Shown piece after piece: positions 10,912 to 22,560 of a stretch of DNA of 64,000 nt. Origin of the DNA: Gentiana macrophylla. Lineage: Eukaryota; Streptophyta; Magnoliopsida; Gentianales; Gentianaceae. The DNA lies in the NCBI GenBank assembly GCA_026214975.1, contig CM047814.1, positions 22,343,541 to 22,407,540 on the forward strand. Direction: 5' to 3'. How positions within the stretch are numbered: the stretch's first letter is position 1; every line of letters begins with the position of its first letter. Both the position numbers and the translations under genes were made by a program. Under the pieces are notes generated by a model. It ran no database searches. It was not told the origin of the DNA and saw only the letters and a list, made by a program, of their open reading frames with translations.

Positions 10912-12752
10912 TCATACATTCATACTATTTTTCCACCACATTTGGCCTGAAATATAGAAATCTTTATGATGCCCTTTCTTCACAATTTCAAATACACAAA
11001 CATCACCACCTGCAGAACCTTTGGCCTTGACAAATTGTGACCATCCTTTGCCCAAACACCACCTGTCATCAGGTTCCAGCACTTCGCATGGTATATCGTA
11101 TCATCTGAATCATGTATTTCAATGTCCTCTGCATATAATCCTCTTGTGCTCTCTACAAAAATGGGTAGGCAATTTCTGCATATTCAAGAAACATCAGAAC
11201 AGTGTGTGTACACAAAGACATATAGAGTAATCATTTAACGACAAGGTTTATTGGCACGGAACTAAGTTGTGTCTGCTGATGTTATATTCTTGCAGTTGGA
11301 CAACACAGGAAGGATTGTCTGTCCTATACATCTCCGCTTTATCAAGTGCACTCTCTGTTTCTACCACTTTCTTCCCATCAGTTTCTTTTTCTCCAATTTG
11401 CCTTTCAAGAACGTTTCAACTTCTTATCTGTCACAAGAAAATGCAATCATCAACTCAACATGCTTATCTATTCGCTGTAAGCTAAATACAAACATTCTAG
11501 TAAACAAATGACACAAAGGCCAGGGGCGCCCATCATCGAGGCCAATGCCATCGAGCCCTCTAAAAATCAATGAATTTAAGGGCCCTGAAATTTTGAATCT
11601 AATATTATATATATACCAGATTTATATAAACAAGCGAATGATTACCTTAATTGCTAAAGACTCAAGATACTAAAGATGACGCTTTTTTCGAATCTCGTGT
11701 TTATAATAATTTTTTTTTTTTAAACTGGTGACTGTGAGCTTCAAATAAAGAGTGCTTTTTTTCCTTCCAAACCCACTTAATTATCAGCACGCAGCTTTTT
11801 TTTTTTTTTATTTTATATATATACATTTCGTTAGCATCGCTTTTTTTTTCAAGCAACTAGTGGCTCAAATTTTTTTTTTTCAAGTCTGTGGTTTAAATTC
11901 GGACTCCGACGCCCTAACAAAGACATATATATAGAGACACAAAGAACATACAGGACTGAGCCAACATTGGACACACATGTACACAATCAAAAAAAATGAA
12001 GCACATCAGGACATGAACAAATAGGGAAAGGAGACAATGTTAGCAGACATGTTTGAACTAAGGACATAGATGGGGTAATTAAGCTCTTTTCAAATGGAAA
12101 AACAGAGAAATACATACTTGAAGACTTCTTTTCCTCCTTGTTTGAAGGAGCTGATCCCAACTGTGTTTTGCTGGCTCTCGCCTGATAAAGTATCAAATCA
12201 GTACAAGTAGGAGTCGTCTTTTTGCTTTCTTTCTCGGAGTGAGATTCGTCCTTCTTTTCTTCCATAATTTTTACATCAGTTGAAAAGCCTTTCCATGAGC
12301 TTTTAGGTTTAAGAAATCCAAGTCGATAATCTATCTCAGTGGCAGTAAGGTCAAATATGTGAAGATGAAATAACCTGTTCCCTTTGTATTTGAACAACAG
12401 AAAGTAAACCAAACCAACAGAATAATTCTTCATAAACTTATCCAACCCATCCTGAAGACAAACCAAAGTACCAGACTTTACTACTTTCACATGCCAAAGA
12501 TCACCAACAGGAAGCTCTAGTCTTATTGTCCTAGAAAGTTCTTCACCATATTCTTCCACAAATCTTTTGGGCAATACCTACACAAAAGTAAAAGGGGTGA
12601 CAAGTAAAATACATTGTACTTTGTAATACTACATATCAAGCAAAGCAACTATAATGTTTAGTGCTAGCTGACTTGGACAAATTCACTTCTGACCTAAAGT
12701 GTTAAACAAGGGGTGATAATACAAAGCTAAGAACATTCTGATCAAATATCAG

Positions 12753-12809
<57 letters not shown>

Positions 12810-13971
12810 ATTTTGACAATGTCATTGTAGAAAGACACGAAATTTTCCAATAAAAGAAATTATGACCTTCAGGGATCAAAACGGAATGCAATAATCAAGA
12901 ATAAGCTCAGAAAGCATAAATCACACAAGAAACAATAACACGGGATTTAACAAGAAACAATAGCACATGGTTTCCGGCAATTTGCCGACTAGTTCAAGAG
13001 AGGAATACCGGGGTTCGAATCCTCTCTCCATCCGCGAGGCTGCTAAGGGTTCTCTTGCCTTATCTATACATAAGAACGAATCGGATCGACTGAATCGATA
13101 TGATAGATGGAATGGTAGTTTGTGTTATGATTGAGTTAGACCTTGTCTCCCTTTCGTTATCTTCCGCCTCCTTGTATAGGTTGGGAAAGGGCCGGGTGGA
13201 TTACCTTTGGGAGCTAAGTCAAGATCTCAAAGGGTCTTGTGAGTGGTTGATATTCTCGCGATTGCAGTTTCGAGATCTTCTAATGAGTTTCGATAACTTT
13301 AGTGAAAGTGGGACTAGACCTTTATCGCTCTTCTTAGAGCTAGTTCGTGAGCTCACGGGCAGAAAGGAGGAGATTATATTATCATTTGAGATTTTGCTGC
13401 ACTGCAATTGTTCTAGGTTGCAACAGATGCGATTATAGCCACAAAACCCTAACCCTAGCCGCCATAATGACACACTAGCAGCTGAGTCACAAGTCGTAAC
13501 CAGGAACTCAGCACAAACTCAACTGACTCCACTTAGGTGACAAATGAAAAACTCAGCAAAACACTACTTCAGCTGACTTTCCCATACTAGAACACTGGCC
13601 CTTCAGCTTTGATAGAAGAGACGTAGAGATCAAGTTACATCTACCAACAATGGCATATCGAAAAATTATTATCAAGGCAAAAGTGACCAGTAAATAATCA
13701 TTGAAACAATAAATAAGGCACTTGGTACGCAATCGCCATGGAAACAATCACAAAGGCCACGTACCGCCGGATTCACCCATCGGCAATGAATAAAAAGAAA
13801 GAAAGAAAGAACGATAAAAACAAAAGGTGATATTGCTTCATAGAAGAAGAAGAAGAGACTCAAGAGAGGGTTAGTATTCACCAGTCGCCGTTCACGAACA
13901 ACAGAAGGCATAATAATTCTGTAGAAACTAGTTAAATACTGGGATTCTTCACTATTTCTTAGTTCTTCCAT
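10912..13971 (-). CDS. REM-type B3-domain transcription factor gene (frames disturbed)
   Basis: A DNA-binding protein of the REM group of the B3 superfamily, acting in the nucleus. Exon 1 (13971-13882) starts MEELRNSEE and carries the opening strand of the first B3 domain (TSFYRIIMPSVVRERRL), ending at a GTGAAT donor. Exon 2 (12577-12118) follows a TGTAG acceptor and completes the domain (PKRFVEEYGEEL, GDLWHVKVVK, HLHIFDLTATEIDY), then a Lys/Ser-rich linker. Its donor is A|GTATGT. Exon 3 (11427 to about 11262) and exon 4 (11175-10912) encode a second B3 domain (NPSCVVQLQEYNIS, LPTHFCREHKR, GWSQFVKAKGSAGGDVCVFEIVKK). The second domain changes frame at least twice in exon 4 and once in exon 3. 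It is either a decaying gene or one with sequence errors. Targets are unknown. Confidence 0.75.
12753..12807. repeat. (AT)n microsatellite in B3 intron 1
   Basis: An almost pure AT dinucleotide run of about 55 bases inside the first intron of the B3 gene. It is likely length-variable and error-prone. Confidence 0.95.
12955..13470 (+). mobile_element. Possible tRNA-derived SINE or other insert in B3 intron 1
   Basis: Sequence inside the intron changes to higher GC. At 12990-13005 it has TAGTTCAAGAG, and about 20 bases on GGTTCGAATCC. These resemble the A and B boxes of a Pol III promoter, the B box matching its consensus. The right part contains CCCTAACCCTAGCCGCC. No poly(A) tail or clear target duplication is seen and no protein family is recognisable. 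A short promoterless insert of another kind is equally possible. Confidence 0.3.
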
Positions 13972-14600
13972 GGTAGATAATACCCTACTACCAATTTAGA
14001 GAAATATTCACGGTAGGCAATGGAGATTACAATCCTAATAAGACTAATCGAATCAGTAGGGCTTTTCCAGGCTCCGTGACAAGGAGTATTATTTCTCGCT
14101 TTGGCCGCCTTATTACCGGGAAAAGAAAAGGAGCCTAATTTTATGGGAAATTTTTAGGTACAGAGATACGTGAGATATACAATCTGCCCACAATCGAAAT
14201 GCCACAAGATCAGAACTACACAACAAGATCAGAACTACATACCACACAAACAATTTTTGTAATCTTGATTCACGTCAGAAGATGCACTCACGCAGAGACA
14301 CACTACCTAAAAATTTCCCTAATTTTACGTATCCGAGGTCTTGTGGATTGGTGAGGTCACCCAACCAAACCAGATCGTGTCACCGGTCGGTTTAGCCCAG
14401 CAGCTTTTATCGAGAAAATATAAATTTAGATCATCAGAATACTTTTTATTTCATTTCAGATCAGTGTCAGATTCGACATTTTTTTAAGTCGCCGTGGAAA
14501 TTTATTTTCCTCGCCTCGCGTGAAATTTTCTCTTCACTCGCGGAAATTTTCTCCGATCCGTTGAATTTTCCTCCAAAGATGTGGAAATTTACGGGTGGGA
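13972..14600. other. Upstream region of the B3 gene
   Basis: The 5' flank of the B3 gene with no convincing coding sequence. A tandem phrase (CAAGATCAGAACTACA, twice) lies at about 14206-14240. I see no certain TATA box. Confidence 0.4.
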
Positions 14601-14900
14601 AATTTCCACGGGCGATGGGGAAAATTTCCACCGGCAACTTAAAAAACGCCAGTGCCTGATCCGACTGAAAATGAATAGCCGCACATGATGTCGACCTAAA
14701 TTTATATCGAGTATGTCACCGGAAGTAAGCCGCGGGCAATCGTGTATGGTGTCATACCTAGAGAGCCAAGATTTGTTGGAGTATGTCACCGGAAATCGGA
14801 TGGAGGAAATTTCCACAGTATGAGGGAAAATAAATTTCCACGAGCAACTTAAAAAACGCTGCGTCCGATCCGACCGAAATGAAATAGCAGTACATAAATG
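14600..14900. repeat. Imperfect direct duplication, about 100 bp unit
   Basis: Two copies, about 14607-14703 and 14812-14913. Both contain AATTTCCAC, CAACTTAAAAAACGC, a GTCCGATCCGAC-like block and ACCTAAATTTATAT. A further repeat, GAGTATGTCACCGGAA, occurs at 14709 and 14779. It may be part of an old transposon; no TIR was found. Confidence 0.65.
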
Positions 14901-15329
14901 ACCTAAATTTATATTTTTCGCTTTTATCTACATCATGTTATAACTATTCAGCCAAATAAAATTTGTCGAAGAGTAAATACGTATATGTATGTGTAGATGT
15001 AAAGTAGTTTTTATTCGCTTAAATTTGTGAAATAAAGCAATCACATAGGAGGAAGAGATGATCATTATTCTACTCACCCAATCAAAAAATTCAAGCGTAT
15101 GAGGGAGATGAATCTTGCTCTTCTCGGAAAGTTAGCTTGACAATTGATAGAAATGTAATAACACTTTTTGGGTACAAGTCTTGTCTCATAAATATAAAGA
15201 ATCGACGAGAAGGTTAACAAGGGTGTTCACAAGTGTGGAGGGCCATTTTTGCAAGGCATACACAGTCCTTGGGGTGGGTCTGATGAGAGTAACCAGAATA
15301 TTTTTGGGGAGATGATGCGAAAAGGAAAT

Positions 15330-15984
15330 ACACGGTTTCCTCAGTTACAATTTTCTTCGACCAACCGAGGAACCGACTTAAAATAACAAGTTGTGGGGGA
15401 AAATTTGGGAGTTAAAGGGGCCGACCCCAGGCAACTATTTACTATGGAGCATTTTGCATAATGCCCTACCACTTGGTGAAAACCTTCATAAGTCACGATT
15501 GTCCCCTCAAATGACGTGCTTTTTGTGTGACGACTAACGAAGATGAGTCTATTTTACATACATTACGGGACTATGATTGGGCAAATATGGTGTGGTGCAT
15601 TGCTATTCCGTGAGAGGAGTGGAGCAGATTTTTTGGGGCCCCAAATGTGAATGACTGGGTGACGTTAACTCTAACGGCAAAGCCAGGAAGCATATTTGGA
15701 TCAACTAAGTGGAAGTATTTGTGGCAAGAGATTATTTACGGCATATGGCTACGGCGCAATGATAGCTACATGGTTATGACAAAGAGAGACCTCTGGCGTT
15801 CATCTTCACATCTAGAGCAGCAGAACGAGCCAAGAACCTCCGTCTTGCTTGGCAAATAGATGATTAATGATTTCTGTAGTAGTTAATCGTGATAGGCTTT
15901 GAATTTTATTTTCTTTGAACTATGTATGATTGTCTTTGACCTATTGCAATAAAATATTCACTTTTCAAAACAAAAAAAAAAATT
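15330..15984 (+). pseudogene. LINE (non-LTR) retrotransposon 3' fragment with zf-RVT domain
   Basis: Broken frames encode the zinc-binding region after plant LINE reverse transcriptase: KIWELKGPTPGNYLLW, SILHNALPLGENLHKSRLSPQ, a CFLC pair, ESILHTLRDY, then WQEIIYGIWLRRN. A 3' untranslated part ends in AATAAAATA and an A-rich tail (15970-15983). The RT core itself is missing, consistent with a 5'-truncated insertion. Direction is plus. Confidence 0.7.
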
Positions 15985-18476
15985 ATTTCAAGCGTTCCTT
16001 CATAATACGCCAAACCCGCAAAAGAGCCCACGGATCCCCAATTGGGCATATACGGAGACCCAATACCGGATAGGGTCCTTGACCCAGTGAGTCCGCACTC
16101 GCGTAAGCCGGATAGAGGCCAAGAATCAGCCAACAAGCCTTCAACCCACCATCTACTAAGTGCGACGACCAAGCAAGCTAGGGCGCCGGGCCCGCTCTCA
16201 TAACACAAGTCCGCCAGCTCGGACCAAGCCCGCTATACTAAAGCGTAACATGATTCACACATGACGGCTACAGACACGGATATTGACACGCCGCACGACA
16301 CAATACGGACACGGCGATACGGCTAATTCTAAAATTTAAAGACACGACATGCCGCCGACACTTTATAAATAAGATTCAATTTATGATGTAAATAAGATTC
16401 AATTTATCAAAAAATATATTCGTAAGAATTTAAAAAACTAGAAAAAAATAAGATATGTAATAATAAACTCTATGAATATCTAAAATAGATATTCGACCTT
16501 TATACTGCGCCAAAAGAAATCATGATCGACCTTCAAAATACTACAAATTTATAAAATGATTGTTTATCAATAAAACATATAAACTTAATACGCTGCACTA
16601 TTTATTAAATTATTATAAATAAATCGTAGTATTTTAACGTTTCCATCGATTTAAAAACTTAAATAAAGTAAAAAATTAAAAATTGGGTTCAGGGAGTGTC
16701 GGGAGTGTCGGTACCGTAGGGAGTGTCGATAAATGTCACAAAGCGGCCGGATATTAAAATTTTAAATATTATTATTTTAATCAACCGACACATGTCGGTC
16801 GCGTGTCGAAACGGTCGGTCGCGTGGTCGGAGTGTGTAGTGTCGGAAATGTGTCGACACGCGACGGTGCCTGGATTGAAGCGTCGGTGCATCATAGCATG
16901 ACGGTTACAAGGCAAGATGCATACGCATACAGACACAAGCTCAAATAAATGGCTGAAGTGTTGGGTCCGCCACCAATTCGCCACAACAAATTGCCTAGAT
17001 TAATTATGTCACATCATTATAATTATGTCTTGTCATACTTAGCATAATCATCATTAGTAGTTCGCCTATATATAGTGGCTCAATGTAAATCATTTGACAT
17101 CTGAAATATTATACAAGGCACTAGACTATTCCAATTTGTCGACTCCAACTCGCCTTGTTAAAGCTTTGAGTCCGACCACAACACATTCATAATCGCCGCT
17201 GCACCACCAAAGAAATCACACACAAACAAATGATATCCACATTAAACCATCGTTATACCGCATCGTGATAATTCGACATTATCACTTCACTAACAAATTA
17301 GCAGTAATAATTTCTCATTCCTAACAAATGAAAAGGAAACATAAGATCGACCATGCAAAAATGTCCGACAATACTCTAGAATGCCGCTACTAATGATAAG
17401 TCATGTCCACGAGTCATAAGCTTTTGAAGGATAAGTAATGAGTCCTCTTCAAAATCACTATTCGTTACTCCCCAAAAAACTGCTAGAAAAATAGCATGAT
17501 ATATCGCCAAGCTTCCCCACACAAGGTATCATAATTTCCTTTATAGGCGCGAGAAAAGCTCTTTAAAATAGTCCCTTGTGAGTCTCAAGAATATTGCCTA
17601 TAGTTGTCTAACCATCTTTGAAAGTTGCATCTACATTGAATTGCACAACATCTCCAGAAGGAGCCTTCTATTTCCTTTCGTGTTGTGATGTCATTGAGGA
17701 ATTCACATGCATTCTCGTTGACATTATATAATCCTAAGCTTCAGATCAAATCGAAGAATTAGCTTCGATCAATGCTCATACTGTACTAATCATTGGCAAA
17801 TCATGTTTATATTATTGAAAAGAGTAATGATGACGCACAATTGTAATAAGTCAAACAACGTTTATCTATACCGTTAATCATAAATGAAATTTAAATAATA
17901 TTTTTACACTTATTAATAAGATTGTTCATTTTTTTCTTCTTTCTAGTTAGGAGATTCTTACACGCCAATTGTTCGACTAAATACCTCATGTCCGTTTCAG
18001 CTATAAAAAGGATAAAAGATTACATAATGACATAGTTTCAAGAAAAGTTAGACTATTTATAGGATAACAAACCAATTTCCGTAAAACCTACACCTAAAAA
18101 GCCCCGATGACTATCCATTAATTAAATCATAAATAAAATACTCAAAATTAATTTGAACGTGCTACATAATTTCTATCCCCTTACTCAGAAAACCCATACA
18201 CGAACGAATCCATTGATGATGATAAGTCTGACACATTACACACCTTAGCTCACCATTAAATCAATTTGTGGATCAAACTTGTTTATCATCTTACGGAACA
18301 ATTTCAAAATTCCTTTACATGGTCCATTTTTGCTCAAAATACTCAAACATTAAGAGATTATAAAAAAAAACTTAACGTAAGCGTGATGAACTCCTCTTCT
18401 ACATTTGAGTTGTTTTCATCATGCATACTACCATTGTCATTGATCATTTACGTTCTTTAGAGTAGTTATATTTAAA
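15985..18476. other. Intergenic, AT-rich, no gene recognised
   Basis: About 2.5 kb without a credible gene. At 16240-16340 and 16690-16870 the sequence is studded with GTGTCGG/CGACAC motifs on both strands, which suggests an unclassified transposon spanning about 16240-16900. A 23-bp phrase containing AATAAGATTCAATTTAT is duplicated at about 16369 and 16389. The rest is plain AT-rich sequence. Confidence 0.4.
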
Positions 18477-18480
18477 TTTA

Positions 18481-18869
18481 GGGATAATTACATTTTTAGT
18501 TCCCCATTTTCTTTATTTTTTTCAAAACTAATATCTATATTTCATTCATAATGATAAACATTCATATGTATACATTTTTTACACGATAAACATCCCTATG
18601 TTTCATTGTTTCGGTAAACATCCCTATGTATGTGTTTTTGTTATATGATAAACACCCCTATGTATGTTTTTTGTTACAATTATTGGGCAATTTACTGGGT
18701 GTTTATCATAACAAAAACATATACATAGGAGTGTTGATTGTAGCAATGAACATACATAGAGGTGTTTATCGTGAATAATAAAACATGTAGATGTTTATCA
18801 TAACAATGAAAAATACAGACTAGTTTTTGAAAATTAAAGAAATTTGAGGTCTAAAAGTGTAATTATCCC
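18481..18869. mobile_element. MITE with terminal inverted repeats and TTTA duplication
   Basis: The ends GGGATAATTAC and GTAATTATCCC are perfect inverted repeats; the pairing continues inward with one mismatch to about 19 bp. TTTA flanks both ends (18477-18480 and 18870-18873), a likely target duplication. The interior is made of repeats of ATAAACAtCCCTATGTA on both strands, so the whole 389-bp element can fold back. No coding capacity. Confidence 0.8.
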
Positions 18870-18904
18870 TTTAAGTTAATGTCGGGTGACCACATTATAA
18901 AAAA

Positions 18905-20240
18905 TGATGTTTGAATGTCGGGTTTCGTGATTTGGAATGCTTCAATTTGGTTTTATTGGCAAAGCAATCTTGGAGGTGTTTGAATACCTGGGCTCAGTAT
19001 TCTCACTGTGTCTTGCATGCTAAATATTTTGATGAGAGTACCATTCTTATGGTGAGGTTAAGGACCAGTGGTCGGATCTTCTCGTCACAGGATGAGATGG
19101 AGGGTGGGGGGATAGATTCGGTGTTAGATTTTCATGATGCCTCGGACTAGTCGGCAACCTTCGCTCCGTGATACCTTTGCGGTGGCATGAGCTTCCCACG
19201 GATGCTAAGGTATCGTAACTATTTATTCCCAATTATAGAGTGTGGGATGTGTCGCGGGTTCATCACCTTGTTTAGGCCATGGGAATTGACGCTATTTTGG
19301 CAACCACCATTACCCCCAATGAGGCCATCCAGATAGGCGATCTGGCATTACGACCGTGAAAAGAGTTTATTCGGTTCGATCAGATACTTTCCGCCTTATC
19401 CCTTTGTCGACAATTGGTCGTGGGCAGATAGATCGCTTAGCGGGAGAGAGTAGTGGTATGGAGGATCCGCCGGCATGTGGCGGGGCTCTAAAACCTTGAG
19501 GCATGTGTTTTTCGAGTGTGAGATGGCGATAGATTTTGGAGGGTGTCACCGCTTTATTGGGTTCAGACGCCATCGCTCCGCTTTCTTTGCATTTCTTTAT
19601 ACGGTTGTTAGAGGATCACGGTGTGCGTGTGAACCGCGCGATTCACGTGGCTTATGTGGGAGTTTGGAATGCGCTGCTCGCGGTGTTTGATGATCGTGTG
19701 TGTTTATGTATTTGCAAGATGTATATCGCTTCTTCCGGCAAATACGACCGACTATGCAGAGGCTACGGAGATGTATCGGACACAGCCTCGGCCCAACACT
19801 TGGCGGATAAATGGTTCAAGCCAATAGTGGGAGATAAAAAGTAGTGTCAACGCGCCGCTTACTTAGGCAGGGCGGGTGTTGGAATTATTTTCCACGGCTC
19901 TCATGGAGCGCTCGCACTACTTTGTGTATCATTTTGATTCAGAGACCCGTGGAGTACTTGGAGTTTAAGGCATTTTTGGCTCTCAGAGGAGGCGAGGTGA
20001 CTGGGATTCAACGGTTAGTGGTGAAGAGTGATTCTTGGCATGTGTTTCCCGCTTTCATTGCACTGTTTGGATCACACGGCGCATTACCGCTAAATGCATT
20101 TAATCGTCGAATCTCATTATCTAGCTTCATCTATGTTTCTTTCACTTTTATTCGGCACATGGAGAATACATCATCTTATATTTTAGCTAGATATGTCTTG
20201 TTAATTTATGCTCGGACATCTTAAAGGGTTAGTCTTGCCT
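18905..20240 (+). pseudogene. LINE remnant: RT C-terminus, zf-RVT and RNase H
   Basis: The first frame (about 18911-19150) carries VGFRDLECFNLVLLAKQSWR and LHAKYFDES, the hallmark after plant LINE RT. Degraded zinc-region sequence follows, then (19536-19844) GVRVNRAIHVAYVGVWNAL. An RNase H-like tail comes last (AGVGIIFHGSHGALA, about 19870; RLVVKSDSWHVF, about 20010; SFTFIRHMEN…ILARYVLL, about 20150). Frames switch repeatedly. The element is an immobile fragment ending in the 3' region described at 20231. Confidence 0.7.
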
Positions 20241-20460
20241 GATTCGTCCGTTTGTGGAATGAACCCCAATAATTACTTTGAATGACATGTTACAGTACTT
20301 TCCTGACCTTTTTCAGGCCTTTTCCATTTTCAATTTTTTTTATTCAATTGCACATTTTTCTTCTACTTCACGTATAATATATTCATTGTAAATGCAACAA
20401 TATTTTTTTATGATGCGCAGTTTCTTTTTTTTCTTTTTTTAAAGTCTAGATTATATATGT
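20231..20460 (+). repeat. LINE 3' region, arm 1 of an inverted pair
   Basis: It follows the LINE RNase H remnant. Phrases CCCCAATAATTACTTT, TACTTCACGTATAAT and GCAACAATA recur in reverse complement at 21694-21935. It looks like the LINE 3' untranslated region with a T-rich stretch near its end. Confidence 0.7.
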
Positions 20461-21320
20461 AAATAACAATGTTGGAATAAAATTTAAAAAAAAGCCATAT
20501 ATATATATATAACGTCAAAAGTTATCATCAACATGTATTGTTGATTTTAGCGATGAATATCTGGATTAAATAAGAGCAATATTTCTCGTTAATGTGTGTT
20601 AATGCTCAAGAACAACATGAAGATAATATAAAGAAGTAAAAAACACAAAGATCTGTTGAAAAATTGATAGAGGTTGTCTTTATTTTTCATTAACCGATCG
20701 AATCCTCAAAAGGAGTACAAATGTCACTATTTATAGGGACTAAGATTCGGTGGTTACAAGGTAGAAAAAAAATACAAGTAGTGCATAAGTAAATACAAGG
20801 CCATTAGGCGAGCTTGTATCTTAATCGCCGCAGTGTTTTCACCAGAATCAGCGTGGTATGAACTCGTTGCCTAGTCAAGCGGGCTTGTTCGAGTCGCCGA
20901 ATCGCGAGTTGGGAAATGCGAGCAGGTCGGCCCCCGGTGCTTCGTGTCGAGCTGGATGTTTTGCTTATCGATGCCTATTGCCTTGGCCAATCACAAAATT
21001 CAAATCATTATGACAATCGTTATCGGAGACATGCAACCCAATCAAAGCGGCCTCGACCTATCGACTATAACGGCTATGTCGACTCCGATATGTGTTTTAG
21101 ACACGATATCGAGCAACTCTTTTCAGCTTGCCCAATACAGATGATATCGGCGCCCCGAGCCCCCCAAAATCTATGAATTTAAAGGCCTCATGAAATTTTA
21201 ACTCAATAAGATGATATATTACAATTTTCAAAATGAATAAAAAGATCGCTTCTATTGCAGTTAGTAGATGATATAACTTCATGTTGATCAAAGTTCGATT
21301 CTTGCTAGCAAAAATATATA
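20461..21320. other. Spacer between inverted LINE ends; possible LTR fragment
   Basis: No gene. At about 20640-20760 the minus strand reads CCCTATAAATAGTGAC followed by typical LTR-like sequence. This suggests a degraded solo LTR in minus orientation, but without a partner it cannot be confirmed. Confidence 0.3.
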
Positions 21321-21540
21321 CTCCCTCCGTCCCATAATATATGCTTGCCATCTATTTCACACCGCTTAAGAAAACATAATAAATGAAGTTATTTTTAATA
21401 TTTCAAACGCAAAATATCAGATTACTTTTTTTGAATCGATTAATAATATTACAATTGTTATGCTGAAATAAAACAACGATTTAATATCAGATTGCTTTTG
21501 TGGTAGAAAGACTTATATTTTATGACACCACTAAAAAGTT
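21321..21540. mobile_element. Stowaway-like MITE fragment
   Basis: CTCCCTCCGTCCCA is preceded by TA, the standard terminus of Stowaway/mariner-type plant MITEs. I do not find the matching opposite terminus, so the element is truncated or too diverged. The right limit is approximate. Confidence 0.5.
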
Positions 21541-21693
21541 CAGAAAGACCTATATTACTACGATTTTATGAGATTTTTTTGTTAACTTTCTTTTTTAAAC
21601 ATGTTAACTTTTTTTTGGTTAACCTTTTTCTAAAAAGAGCGTAAAAATATTTCAACTCGAACGTAAATCGATATATAATATATCCTATATATA

Positions 21694-21935
21694 TATATAT
21701 ATATATATAATCTACACTAAAAAAAAAAAAAAAAAGAAACTGTGTATCATAAAAATTATTGTTGCATATACAATGATTATACGTGAAGTACAAGAAAATG
21801 TGCAAAAAAATAGAAAATGGAAAAAGGGGTGAAAAAGGGGTCATTGAAAAATTGACAATATGTCATTTAAAGTAATTATTGGGGTCCACTCTGCAAACGG
21901 ATGAACCAAGCTAGACTTACCCCATCATGAGGTAT
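21694..21935 (-). repeat. LINE 3' region, arm 2 of an inverted pair
   Basis: Reverse complement of 20231-20460 with many differences. A TA-rich microsatellite and an A15 run lie at its distal end (21690-21737). It represents a second insertion of the same LINE family in the opposite direction, 1.2 kb away. Confidence 0.7.
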
Positions 21936-22021
21936 TTCGCCTCTTGTTACATTTTTAATAAGTTTATTTTGGCTTGACGTCGATTAATAATGAATTTTTT
22001 CCTAAAAAAATTACGAACTCT

Positions 22022-22560
22022 TTTTTTTTTTTTTTTTTTTTTGCATTCGATTTTTTTGGCAGTATTTTTTTTTAAAACCAACCAAATTTTATTAATCAAT
22101 ATCCGCCAAACAGCGATCAAGATGTCACCCGAGGGCTAAGAACCCCAAAGTGTCTCGAGAAGAAACCAACAATTCATGCCGAATTTGTAAGACGCACGGA
22201 GACATTTCCTCTGACGCTAATGAAAGAAAAAAAAAAGACGAAAAACTAGACAAAAGTCGCCAAACAATCCCGAACTCAGACACCCATGTCGTGAGATCAT
22301 CCCCTGGTCGGGCGAAGGCTTCATATACACGTTAAGCAATCACTTCACGCCCACCGCCCAATCCTTGCGCCTCCAAAGCCGTAAAATTGCTCAAGCTCCA
22401 TATAGTCCACATGTGATTGTCTGATCAAATGATACGCGAAAGAATGCAAAACCAATCCATGCGAGTCCCGAAAGATTACCCCAATACCTAATGCCTCCTC
22501 GTGGCCGACGCCACATACACTTTACACCTAATTGCGGTTCCACCATCGATCCGTAAGTGT
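22022..22560 (-). pseudogene. LINE 3' fragment with RNase H-like sequence and poly(A) tail
   Basis: On the minus strand this reads RNase H-like phrases (FRVSFDQTITCGLYGA-like and LRLWRRKDWAVG, frames broken). A GATTAATAAAATTTGGTTGG stretch typical of plant LINE 3' ends and a pure A tract (T22 on the plus strand, 22021-22042) follow. The 5' part is missing. Confidence 0.55.

Noticed and set aside
13000..13070. Functional tRNA gene
   Set aside because: Only A- and B-box-like phrases are present; no acceptor or anticodon stem can be paired.
13100..13438. 112-codon ORF in the B3 intron
   Set aside because: No recognisable domain, and it overlaps an antisense ORF of similar quality; probably chance within an insert.
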